Source: Ottelia alismoides (lineage: Eukaryota > Streptophyta > Magnoliopsida > Alismatales > Hydrocharitaceae). Taken from it: a DNA stretch of 64,000 nucleotides. Below, piece by piece: positions 33,024 to 43,747 of this stretch (positions within the stretch are counted from its first letter, which is position 1; each line of letters starts with the position of its first letter). The notes beneath the pieces were generated by a model. It saw only the letters and a list, made by a program, of their open reading frames with translations. It searched no databases and was not told the origin of the DNA. The stretch covers positions 2,294,001 through 2,358,000 of the forward strand of contig JAZKJV010000389.1 of assembly GCA_037367405.1 (NCBI GenBank), given 5' to 3'. Position numbers and translations under genes: made by a program.

Positions 33024-34288
33024 GCAGACCAAACCTATAATTGAGACATTCCCAGGTGAGGTGATTATTGCTATCACTCGCTTCCTTGGTATGCCGACAT
33101 TGTGAACTATCTTGTTGACAAGAAAGTTCCCCATGGTTGGCCCAGGAAGAGACTTGAGACCTTCCTCACGAAGGCTAAGTCGTACCATTGGGAGGATCCC
33201 ACCCTTTACAATGAAGGGGGGGATAGTGTCTAGCATCAATGTATTCCTCAGGTGGAGCACCATAGCGTCCTCACCTATTGCCACAACTTGAGGTGGGAGG
33301 GCATCACTCTGGGAGACGAACAACACAAAAATTTCTCCAATCCGACCTTTGGTGGCCTACCCTCTTCAAGGATTTAGATGAATTCGTGAAGAGATGCACT
33401 GACTGTTAGAGGATGGGCACTTGTGGACAGATAGATATGATGTTGATGCAACCCATTCACTTCTGTGAGGTTTTTGATGCATGGGGCATCAATTTCATGG
33501 GTCCATTCCCAAAGAGTCAGGGGTTTGAGTACATTCTGCTTGATGTGGATTATGTTAGTCTTTGGGTTGAGGCCACCCTTGCTCGAGCTATAGATGCAAA
33601 GACTATTTGCAAATTTTTGAGGAAAAATATCATTTCACGGTTTGGGGTACCTAGAGTCTTGATTTCTGACAGGGGGACTCATTTTATCAACGACAAGGTG
33701 AGGTCCCTTGCTAACGAGTTCAACATTGACCATAGAGTTGCCACTCCATATCATCCACAGACTAATGATCTTGCTGAGATTTTGAACACGGAGATTAAGA
33801 CTATTTTGCATAAGGTTGTCCGCCCAGACCAAAAGGATTGGTCACAGCTTTTGGACTCGATCTTGTGGGCCTATCAGACTTTCTTCAAGACAACCTTGGG
33901 CACATCTCCCTTTCGACTCGTTTATGGAAAGCCATGCCACTTACTAGTGGAGATCAAGTATAAGTCACTTTGTGCAGTTACTGAGCTATTATTGGATCCC
34001 AAGAGAGTAGGAGATAAAAGGAGAGCAGAATTGGCAGACTTGGAGGAGTTGAGAGACACAACCTTCTCAAGTAGCCTGCAGTATAAGGATAGAGTGAAGA
34101 TATGGCATGATTCTCACATCAGCCATAAACAGTTTGAGCCGAACCAGAGTGTATGTCTGTTTGATGCAAGGTTGAGATTATTTTCAGGGAAATTACATAG
34201 TAAATGGAAAAGATTGTACTTGGTCCGAAAGGTGCACGACAATGGTAGTATTGATATATCTGAATTGTCTTCTGATTCTACCTTTTGA
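33024..34288 (+). pseudogene. E4 integrase, 291-codon open stretch with mutated catalytic Asp
   Basis: The N-terminal zinc-binding part (33024-33410) is broken by stops, including DC-stop-RMGT at about 33405. From 33413 to 34288 the frame is open, the longest in the window. The first catalytic position reads WGINFMGPF near 33484-33510 where E1 reads GIDFMG; the second, LISDRGTHF near 33658-33684, and the Glu of NTEIKTIL near 33784-33807 are present. LVYGKPCH and the C-terminal LFDARLRLFSGKLHSKW follow, matching E1. The Asp-to-Asn change (GAT to AAT) should abolish catalysis. Confidence 0.9.
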
Positions 34289-34900
34289 GTCAACTGTTAG
34301 TGCCTGAAGCCATATCTTGATCATGATCTACTAATCGTTGATGTTGCACCTATTCATTTTGTATGAGATGTGATCTTTGACTCCATCATTTGCATCTCAT
34401 GCTTGATTTTCACTTCTACTTCGCAGCTGTATAGATCAATTGTATCTACATCATTCATTCTTTTTGTTTAACACCCCTTTCATCTTATAATTTTGCTATA
34501 CTCAAGATGCACTTTATCCTAAGTATAGGGGGATATCAGACCTGTGATTTTTCATTTTTTCCATTACCTTTATGTTTGATGCCTATACTTAGGGATATCT
34601 CACCCTAAGTATAGGGTAGGTAGTGTCAGTACATTCTACTCCTCGATTTTCCCTTGTGTGCACATCCTTCTATACTTAGGATTACTTGATCCTAAGTATA
34701 GGGGGATCATCGATTTCTATTAATTTTTTCTTTCATTCATCATTATAATATAGCATTCTTTTTACTTCCCCATACTCAGCACAAGTTATTTCTTGTTTCA
34801 TCGCTCCCTGATCACTTTGAGGACATCGTTTGAGCTCAGTATAGGGGATGTCATATATATTGTATGTATACTTTAGCCATAACTCGTACTTCGTGTGTTA
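34289..34900 (+). repeat. E4 hairpin array
   Basis: After an integrase-end spacer come three hairpins with GGG tails: 34496-34527 (13-base arms, 11 pairs), 34583-34614 (perfect 12-base arms CTATACTTAGGG/CCCTAAGTATAG) and 34670-34701 (perfect 13-base arms, same sequence as the E1 hairpin at 7006). An unpaired CTCAGTATAGGGG follows near 34837. Confidence 0.8.
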
Positions 34901-35370
34901 ATAGCATGGCTATTAAAAACATTTTCAGAAATCTCTGCAAAACTTATTTTTGTACAAATTTTGTAAAAATGTTTTGTTTTCAAAATATTTGTAAATTATT
35001 TTATGTAACAAAATTATATATATAGTGCACAATTTTGAAAATTATGTGAAAATAAAAAGTTTGCAAAAATAGTTTGTAAAACTTGGTTTGAAAAATACTT
35101 TGAAAACTATTTTGCAAAATTATTTTACCACATAAATAAATAAGGGGTATGAAAACTACTTGTATATATGTATACATTCAAAACCAGAAGCTACCCCTAA
35201 AATAAAAATTTGTACATAAGACCTGTAAAATAAACCCCTGTGTAAATATGTATATGTCTTTGTAGAAGTCTTTCCTTATTCTTCAAAAATACCTAAAATT
35301 TTGAAAAATCAAAATTTCCATAAAAAAATTGCATATTTTGAAAAATTTCCTTATAAAAAGTGTTTTGTAA
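34901..35370 (+). repeat. E4 TTTGAAAA-rich stretch
   Basis: Low-complexity TTTGTAAAA, TTTGAAAAT and TTTGCAAAA returns, shorter than in E1. No coding signal. Confidence 0.55.
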
Positions 35371-36519
35371 ATACTTGCAAGTGCATTCTTCAGAATCATG
35401 GTTGACATTTAGATTAGTCTAGAATCAAATTGAAGAATGGAGCTTGCTTAAGACCTTAATTCACTTAACTCTAGAGGAACCTTATATGATTTGGGGTTAA
35501 GGCTTTTCAGGTCCATACTGACTTAATTCTTCGAGTCCACTCGGCTATGTTCACATGTCATCTTGATGAGCCTAAGTAGAACACTTAACAACGCACGCAT
35601 GACTCTCAGAGACAATGGCTTGACTTAGAAACACACCTTACACGCAGCTCAATGCAGATGAGGTGGTGAGGAGGCAAAATCCTTTGGCTTGGAGTAACAT
35701 ACGAGGGTAGTACAGCTAGCCAGAACCTCTCATTCTCCTCTAAGGAGGGAAGTGCACCTCAACCCGATCTAGTAGTATTTAGGTCTACATACAGGAGACT
35801 GTGGGTTGCAATAAAGCTTCAAAGAGGGATAATCTACCAACTCAAGAAGAAAACTCCTTATGTAAATGCTGCATCGTGTAGATATTTTGTATATATGTAC
35901 ATAAACAATGTGCAAAAATATGAAAAATTGTAAAAAAGGGGACATGCCTAATTGAAAATAAAATGCATGCCAGAGTGTATATAGTGAATAAGCAAAGCTT
36001 ATGTATTCCACCGTCTCATCTCATTGAAGCATGTAGGTGGAGACTTGGCAACACTGGTCAATATCCAAAGGATACGTAGCTACACTGGTCACGGTCCATT
36101 CTCTTCTTTCCCCTCTTATTGAGCTGGTTGTACTTGAAATTAGAATGGAATGACCCGCTCCTCGAGGAAAGAGTTGGTAGTCTAGGGGATTAGAGTTACC
36201 TTGTTGAGGGAGGTAATTTCTTTGCTATTTCTAAGGTGGGGAGCTATATATCACTTACACAGTACAAGTAAAGATTCATAGTCATTAGAATTTACGTATG
36301 TAGACTGGTTCTGACCTGGTTATTAAGGAGTCCTGACCATAGAACTGTGGAAATTGGAGGTTGTTGAGTCTTGAACCTGTTTCCCAATAAGGTTCCACCA
36401 AATTTATAATCCAAAGGTCTCACAGAGCTCCATACCCCAATTTAATAAAAATAAGTTTAATAATCAACTTTGGTTCTTTTTATTTTCTTTTAATTTTCAC
36501 TTCTTTTTTAATTAAGTGT
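35371..36519 (+). other. E4 conserved 3' non-coding region
   Basis: No gene seen. It keeps the same order of landmarks as E1 8421-9576 and E3 42600-43714 (for example GATTCATGGTTGAC..., GGGAGGGAAGTGCACCTCAACC, ACTCCTTATGTAAATGCTGC, CTCCTCGAGGAAAGAGTTG). Confidence 0.55.
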
Positions 36520-36555
36520 TTGCTAAGAGACTAGCAAAGGTAAAGCATAGGGGGA
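36520..36555 (+). promoter_or_regulatory. E4 polypurine tract with adjoining hairpin
   Basis: AAAGCATAGGGGGA ends at 36555. Upstream hairpin TTGCTA (36520-36525) / CTAGCAA (36531-36537), one base from the E1 version. Confidence 0.78.
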
Positions 36556-39500
36556 TGATGAATATATGATTCTCAATCTTTATTCTTTTATTATAGCCTT
36601 ATCTTTTAGTAGAAACACCTAAAATTATATGTAAATACAAAAAATTAACATTGTACATGTCCTTGTTAATATTGCATAATTAACACATATTATCCAAAAA
36701 AAGAATAAAGGGAAAAGAAAATGAAGGATGTACCTAGAATAAATATAGAGTGACCCAAACCCTAAAGAGAAGGTCAACTTGACCTGATCGACAAAAAAAA
36801 TAAGTAGAGAGAGGGTATATTTTACACTATACCTATACAAACAATTATTTATATTTATTTTACATTTGGTGAATACCATATTATTTTGAACACTTGTATA
36901 TAGTCCTAATAATAAAATAAAATAAAATTCAAAAAACACAAAATAAAATAAAAATAAAATCCACAATTCATTGTACAAAAGCCACATATGTGTATATTGT
37001 ATATAGTCCTTATTTATTTAATACCTTTTTTTAAATTGCAAAAATAAAATAAAAATAATTTATATTTCTTAATTAATTTTGTAAGTAAATAAAATATAAA
37101 ATAAATCATATTTTTTGTAAAAATAACAAAATAAAAATACTTGTATATAATATATAGGTATATTATGCATGTATAAAATACATTATATTGCATACACTAT
37201 ATATAATAATTCCTAAAAATAATTAAAAATCACAGAAAAATAGTTTATAGAATATTGAACATTTTTCATTTTATTCACTTTTTATTTTAAAATCATCTAC
37301 TATTTTATATTTATTATTCTTTCAATTTTTGGACTCGATTTTTCCTACTGGTCCACGTCAAATTATTGACTCCGATCAACCTTCTCCCTCAGCCGGGTCG
37401 ACCTAACTTCTGTTCGCTGGATCTCTTTTCTCTGCTTTTTCTTGCTTAGACACGACCACATTTCACCTCGATTCTTACGCCAGATTATGCTCCTATGATC
37501 CATGACCCCCACAGATCCCTAGGCAAAGTCGGATCGCGCTAGGGTTTCGCTGAGTCTTCTGTTCTTTTTGGACCCTAGCCTTCTCTTATAAATTATCTCT
37601 TCCGCCTCCCGAGCTCAGTAGCTCATGTCTCGTTCCACCATTGCCCCTTAGCCACCTCTATGATAGTGATAGCTCCTCGGAGGACCCCTTTGGAGCTCCT
37701 GTGAGCACCTGGTTGCACCTGCTCAGCTCGTAGCCGGACATCTATGCCACGACAAGCCTCCCGGCCTTCCGCAACTTGATTGAGGCCACAACCTCACCGA
37801 CCGCCTCGGCTGAAGTTTCTGAGCACGTCAGCAACTCCAAGTGCCCCCTTTCCTCACTTCCATTTCTTGTTTCACATCAATTTAGCCATATTCTCAGCTG
37901 CCACTCTGCATGCTCTGACCACTGGGTCTGGAGCTCCGTTACACAATCCTCCCCGCACTGATCGATACACCGACTCACCCATCATCTTATTATATAGCCT
38001 GACCCCCTTAGTTAAGCTCATCGGAGCAAGATTAAGGCATGATCTCCCTCTCCCACGTATGTCGGAGATCAATTTCCATTTCCCTCACATTTCTCCCTAT
38101 TTTAAAAGTAATAACTGGACCGGAGCAAAGCCCACAAGTCCTGCTACTCTTTGCAGGTGTTGGTTCGCACGAGGAGACCTAGTTGGTGCCCCAGCTGCTT
38201 AGGCAGAGCAGCTCCTGGAGGAGCACCACCACTCCGACAATCCGCTCATAAATCTTCTCATCGGAGTCGTTCATTAGACGTGGAGCATCCTTCTGAAGGT
38301 ACTGGTTCCCTTGGAGCACCGATCCGACCATCCGCTCGATGCCCATCTTCGATCGAAGTTCTGCCACTTCCTACTCTTCAATAGGCTTCGCATCCGTCTA
38401 ATCAGAAGAAGCTCCCCTAGATTGAATTTGAGTCACAAGATCATACCCTTTCCAAGAGTGTCAGATCAGGTTTTGGCGTGGATCTGACACACATGCTCAC
38501 TTGCGATCAAAGTCGTTAGATCTACGTCCTAATGGCTCATCAGAGCCATACGCCAGTGGCTGCACCAGCATCGTCAGATCTTTTCACAGAAGCACACAAG
38601 AGTTGTAGGTCAGAGCACGCGCTCCGCACGTAACTAAGGGTATATTTATTTTTTGCCCACGCGTGTCTTTTATTTCGCTTTAGTCCAATAAATAAAATAT
38701 ATAGTTAAGAACATTTGCAGTTGGATCCCTATAGTTTCTTTATTTGCACTTTAGTCCAATCAAGTTTGAGTCATAGCGTCCCCACATGATTACTTAGGTC
38801 ATTTGCAGTATCTGCCCCGGACTTCTCTACTTTTAAGAAATGAATGCTATGTTTTATTCTTTGCACTTGTACCCCTGTGAACTAGGATCACTGTTGTGCA
38901 TGCCCTTTCTGATTATATTTATTGTTGGCCCTAGAGTTTTATTGTATGTTATTCTTTGATCCACAAACTTAGAATAATTACAGATAAGTCCTTGTACTCT
39001 GTTGTGAACTACATGTCTTTTATTTAATACAATAAGTATTTAATCAACTCTAAAAAATTATCTAAAAATTACATGTAGTCTTTGATTGCATGTTTTATTG
39101 GTGGTAACTTTTGCTGGTTGATTTTCTTGTATTTTATATTATTAAAAAATCGAAAACCCCCTAAAAAGTGTCATGTTTGTCTTTGGAAAATTATAAAAAT
39201 TTGAAAAAGCATTTAATAATTCCAAAAATTTATCGTAGTTATCTTTTAGTGTCTTTTAGCTCCAGTATTAATTTTTCTCAAAAACACGATATAAAAACCA
39301 TAAACATTGCAAAACACTTGAAAACTTATTAAAAATTCTATAAAATTGTAGAAAAATCCAAAAATAGTGTTTTCGGCTTCTGTTTGTAGATAATTAATTC
39401 TCCTTTAGCATAAAAATCTCAACCATGAGTTTTGGCCATTTAAACTATTTTAAGTTGCAAATTACACTAGGTTGTGCATTGTTTGTACTTTTGCCACTAT

Positions 39501-39977
39501 TTGATTTTTAGAAAATTAAAACAACATTTAAAAATTATATAAAAATTACCAAAAATAATATAAAACATGTAAAAACAAAAAAATACTTTTGTTGCAATTT
39601 TATGAATATTTTTGACCAGTTAAAAAAAATACAAAAATAGCGTTTATGAGTCTTTTTAGTGCTTGTGTTTCTTATCTTTATTTTGAGAATTAAAAATTTT
39701 GAAAAAATAAAAAACACTAAAAAGATTTTTATTCCTGAAATCACACTACTTAGATTCTAATCGTGCTCCTTGTGTTCAACCCTAGTCGTTGTACTAGGTA
39801 AATAAAAATAGCGAAACCGCTTACATTTGAATGGTGTATCTCTTAGTAGTTTGATTTTCTTGTTGATCGATTTGATTGATTGAGGACAACGAAACTTGAT
39901 TTATTTATTCCACCTTAGTCGATCATGAAATTGTGTCATCAACTTCACCAGGCCATGACCAATTTATTTGTTCCTCA
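36556..39977 (+). repeat. E4 3' LTR (family B, about 3.4 kb)
   Basis: Starts TGATGAATATATGATTC after the polypurine tract; the end ...TTCCTCA at 39977 is inferred from the target duplication and from resumption of E3 coding sequence. AT-rich beginning, GC-rich middle (37330-38640), and a right part with repeated TTTGCA...GGATCCC/TAGTCC phrases followed by AT-rich DNA and CTCCTTGTGTTCAACCC (39766-39782), like the GTGTTCGACC of family A. The part after 38165 has no partner in the 5' LTR. Confidence 0.72.
37587..37595 (+). promoter_or_regulatory. candidate TATA box of the E4 3' LTR
   Basis: TATAAATTA followed by a pyrimidine-rich segment, about 1.03 kb into the LTR. The 5' LTR has TGTAAATTA at the same place. 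Confidence 0.45.
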
Positions 39978-40810
39978 ACCCAAGAAGAGAAAGTGAAGGA
40001 GCAGATCAGAGCATCATATCTCGACCATGGCCACTATCCATGCCATCACCCACCACCCTTCTTCTAGGAAAGGAAACACTACTACAACATTCATCAGATG
40101 CACCATCTCTGGCTATTCATGTGATCACACTCTCCTTGACAGTGGTGCTTTAATTTGCATCATACCCTTCTTATTGGTACAGTTTCGTCACGTAGGGCCT
40201 CTCAAGAAAACATTGTTGATTGTTAAATTTGCTGATGGATCAATAAAGAAGCCGAAGGGTATTTTAGAGAATGTTATCATTTGGATTTAGGGCATGAGCA
40301 ACACTATTGATTTTGGTGTATTGCCCATGGAGACCTCCACCCTTGGGGAGCACTCTCCAATCATCCTGGGACGACCCTTTCTCGCCTCTACGAGAGTTGT
40401 TAATGATTGCGGGCCATGAGAGATTCGCTTTCATCCTGATGATGAGAGTGTTATGGTCATCACTGCACCTGCTGCCAACTAGAGACCTGCACCTGATGTG
40501 ACTACACTTGTTTTAGCCAACTTCGAGGCCTATGGCCTATCTGCTGATATTAGAGAGGTTTCCTTTAGGACTATCTATGAGACCCAAGAATTCCTCCGTA
40601 GGAAGGAAGACTTAGAAAGCATAGACCTTGGAGTTCCCTCTTCCTATGATTGGCGTTGTGTTGATGACATCTGTGGGATTTACACGTTTGATACCTTAGA
40701 GCGACGGGCAGATTTAGGAGAGAATAAAGATGCCAAATTTGTTCTTATTGCTTTCATCAATAAATTCGGGCCTTTTGATGATATTGAGATTCAGTTGAGA
40801 CCTTAGAGGA
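39978..40810 (+). pseudogene. E3 aspartic protease pseudogene (after E4)
   Basis: Coding remnant of E3 resuming after E4. A gag-end-like stretch (PKKRK, STMATIHAI) matches E1 MATIAAI near 3035. The protease follows with intact Asp-Ser-Gly at 40138-40146 in HTLLDSGALICIIP, KFADGSIKKPKGILENVI, and PIILGRPFLA at about 40360-40390, the latter in a different frame. A further open frame of 102 codons, 40498-40806 (AYGLSADIREVSFRTIYETQEF), ends at a TAG. It does not look like RT and I do not recognise it; it may be the protease-RT spacer. Confidence 0.75.
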
Positions 40811-41171
40811 TGAACATGACCTTACTACTTCCATAGATGAGTTTATTCCTTCTCATTTGACCTAGCCGAGGCAACCAAGGTCGGGCCTAGTAGCATTTCT
40901 TCCACTGACCCGTCCGTGCCTTCTCATCTTAGGATTGTTGAGGATCTTCATCAAGTCAATAATGATCAGTTTGTGTCTACTGAGGACCCCAATATCGACC
41001 TGCACCTTGTCAGATCCTTTTCTCAGCTGTCCCGTAAGACGGTCAGCTTTCTACCTTCTTGATCTCTGCATATCCTTCACTTGTATATCCACTCCTTTGT
41101 ATATTTATTTTCGTTTTATCTCCTTCCATCCACGGTTTCGCTCATCTACCCCATTTTCGTGTGTTGCCTTG
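40811..41171 (+). other. E3 junction where RT-RNase H-IN would be
   Basis: Only about 360 bases separate the last protease-side frame from the 3' hairpin array; E1 has about 3.1 kb between its protease end and its array. No RT, RNase H or integrase motif in any frame. The sequence is non-repetitive with no obvious junction repeat. Confidence 0.6.
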
Positions 41172-41790
41172 CTTAGGACATACTTTATCCTAAGTATAGG
41201 GGGTGGATGAGTCGAGTGTTCATTCTTCGTTCAGTTTCATCACTCTTGTTGTTGCCTGTACTTAGGGTTCTTTTACCCTAAGTATAGTGGGAGTGATGCA
41301 TACATTCTCTTCGATCCCTTCTTCTATCTTCATCTTTCTTTTCTTCTTTTATTCTTTTCTTCTTTTCACTTTCATTTTCCATTTTCTTCCAAAAAGGTGT
41401 CATCCCTTTTTGACCATCATTATACATAGGACGTACTTCGTCCTAAGTATAGGGTGGTGTGCAGCCTGAGTTTTTCATTCTTTAATCCCCTCCACTATCT
41501 CATCTTCTTTTCTATACTTAGGGATATCTTACCTAACTATAGGGGGAGATGGATCGAGTGTGATTTGTTCATTCCTGCCCTTAACCCTCCCTGCCTTGTG
41601 TACAATCTACTATACTTAGGATTATTTGATCCCGAGTATAGGGGGATGGTTGACTTCCCGTTCATTCTTTCTTTCTTTCTATCATTTATTATTTAGGCTT
41701 TTCTATACTCAGTATGAGTTTTGTCTTCTCTTTTTCTCTCTAATCTATGAGGACATAGCTCAAGGTAAGTATATGGGGTCGTATATACTC
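41172..41790 (+). repeat. E3 hairpin array (five hairpins)
   Basis: Hairpins at 41172-41194 (7-base arms), 41259-41284 (perfect 10-base arms TACTTAGGGT/ACCCTAAGTA), 41422-41450 (12-base arms, one mismatch), 41512-41542 (11-base arms, one mismatch) and 41610-41641 (13-base arms, two mismatches). Each is followed by AG(G/T)GG. An unpaired GGTAAGTATATGGGG is near 41764. Pyrimidine-rich DNA (41320-41390) separates hairpins 2 and 3. This is the fullest version of the array. Confidence 0.8.
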
Positions 41791-42600
41791 TGTATATACT
41801 TCAGCCATGACTCGTACTTTCATATTTTTAATAAGTATGGCTAGAATACTATATATACATATACAATTCATTAAATCAAATAATAAAAAGATGTTTATTA
41901 TTCCACGAATTTTTTTGTATTTTTTCATTAATAAATCAGGTAAAAGAATTTTGCAAAATATTTGAAAAATAGTTTGAAAAGCTTTTTGAAAAATCTTTTG
42001 ATAGCTATTTGGAAAATGTTTTGTTAAATATTTTCAACCTTTGTAAAAATATTTTGTTTGTAAAATTTCTTTTCTTTGTGTGAAATAAAAATCTTTTGAA
42101 AAAAAAGTATTTGCAAATGGTTTAGAAAATGATTGCAAAAATATTTTGGAAAACCAATATCTATTGTTTACAAAACCTTCGCAAAATGATTTTCAAATAT
42201 ATGTAAATGTTTGTAAATATTATTTGCGAAAATTATTTTGGACTATAGTTTTCAAAATTGTATGTAAAATAATTTTCGAATAAGTTCGAGGAATATAGAC
42301 ATCATCTTAATAAATAAATATTTTTCACCAATTGTATGTTTATCTATAAAAATAATAGAGTGTCCCTTGTAAATTCTTAAAAACCCAACTCTTGTAAATA
42401 ATAAGATGCATCCCCGTGTAAATATTTGTACCTAGTTTTCTTATCTAAAATTTTTTGTTTTGAAAAAACTCAAAAGCATTTGCAAAACATTTTTAAAATG
42501 CATAAACATTTTCAAAACCCTTTTCAAAAACCCATAAAAAGTTCAAAATTTGAAAATTGCATACAAAAATCTGCATGGTGCATAGCATTTGCATTTTTTG
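41791..42600 (+). repeat. E3 TTTGAAAA-rich stretch
   Basis: From about 41930, irregular TTTGAAAAA, TTTGCAAAAT and TTTGTAAAT returns, closely resembling the E1 stretch at 7290-8160. No coding signal. Confidence 0.55.
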
Positions 42601-43714
42601 GATTCAGTTTGATAATTGAACAAGTCTACGTAAAATATGAAGATTGGAGCTTGATTGGACCTTAACTCTGCCTAATAACATGAACCTTATAAGAGATAGA
42701 ATTGAGGCACTTCATGTCTAGTTGACTTAATTCTTTGAGAATAGTGAGAGTTGGTTCAATGTCGTCTTGACTACCTAAGTAGAATATTTTGAACAATATG
42801 CATGGCTCTATTGATAATGACCGAACTTTGGACATTTTCACCTTCCACTTAGCTCAACTCAGTTGGAATGGTGAGGGGATTGGATTTGCTAGTATGAGAC
42901 ACACACACAAGTGGAAATATTTGTACTCGTCTAGGGAGGGAAGTGCACCCTAACCCATCCAGTAGCAGAGACGTCTAAAGACAGAAGAGTGTGGATTGCA
43001 TAAATGCTTCAAAAGAGGGATAATCTACTGGCTCAAGAGGAGAAAGTCCATATGTAATTGTTGTTGTATATTGTATTTAAACAAATCTCCAAAAAATGGA
43101 CATGCTTGATTGAAAAAAAATGCCTACCGGAGTGTACATATTTGTATAGTCAATAAGCAAGCTTGAGCTTCAATGTCATATGTATGTGATCCTACAGTCG
43201 GATGACTTGGATACACTAGTCATGCATCCTATGATAGGTATCTACACTGTCTACCATCCATTCTTTTCTCCACCATCTCTTCTTGAGATGGTTGTCACTT
43301 GAACTTAGAAGGGAATACCTCGCTCCTCGAGGAAAGAGTTGCTGGATTAGGGAATCATTGGGTTTTCATGCTTGAGAAGTCAGTTTCTTTGTCAATTCAG
43401 TTTAGGGGAGCCACAATCACACACACACACACACACACACTATACAAGTGAGATTCATAGTCATAAGGGTTTGCATATGAGTTGAAGTATTCCGACCTGG
43501 CAATTGAGGAGACTTGAGCAGAGTTTTGGGATTCTCGAAGGTTGTTGTGTTTCAAATTTGATTCCCAATAAGGTTTCGACCGCACCTAAGATCCAAAGGT
43601 CCGATTTAAGCTCCAAACTTTGATTTTGAGAAGATAACTTTGAGACTTAAATTCAATCCACTTTCTTTCTTTTTCTTTTCATAGTTTTATTTTCTACACT
43701 TATTTCATAAGTGA
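42601..43714 (+). other. E3 conserved 3' non-coding region
   Basis: No gene. Same landmark order as E1 8421-9576. It differs by a microsatellite at 43418-43440 at a point where E1 has only TCTAATTTACATTGTACAAG. Confidence 0.55.
43418..43440 (+). repeat. (CA)n microsatellite
   Basis: Uninterrupted CA/AC run of 23 bases inside the E3 3' non-coding region, absent from the matching place in E1 and E4. Confidence 0.9.
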
Positions 43715-43747
43715 TTGCTAGGGGCTAGCAAAGGCAAGTACATGGGG
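43715..43747 (+). promoter_or_regulatory. E3 polypurine tract with adjoining hairpin
   Basis: GCAAGTACATGGGG ends at 43747, decayed from AAGTATAGGGGG. Upstream perfect hairpin TTGCTAG (43715-43721) GGG CTAGCAA (43725-43731). Confidence 0.78.

Larger units (their letters stand above)
25108..39977 (+). mobile_element. E4: Athila-like element (LTR family B) nested in E3
   Basis: Truncated 5' LTR, leader, gag, protease, RT, RNase H, integrase, shared 3' non-coding block, polypurine tract and 3' LTR. The two LTR starts align (AGATGAACCTATGATTCTC at 25108, TGATGAATATATGATTCTC at 36556). Likely target duplication: CCCCA (25103-25107) and ACCCA (39978-39982), 4 of 5 identical, which also sets the right end at ...TTCCTCA. 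It lies in the same orientation as E3. Confidence 0.78.

Noticed and set aside
37780..38384. Open frames of 140 and 77 codons in the E4 3' LTR
   Set aside because: They lie in the GC-rich LTR middle; the 5' LTR counterpart at 26222-26579 does not preserve the same product, and no domain is seen.
43418..43440. (CA)n as a regulatory switch
   Set aside because: Ordinary microsatellite present in only one of three homologous regions.
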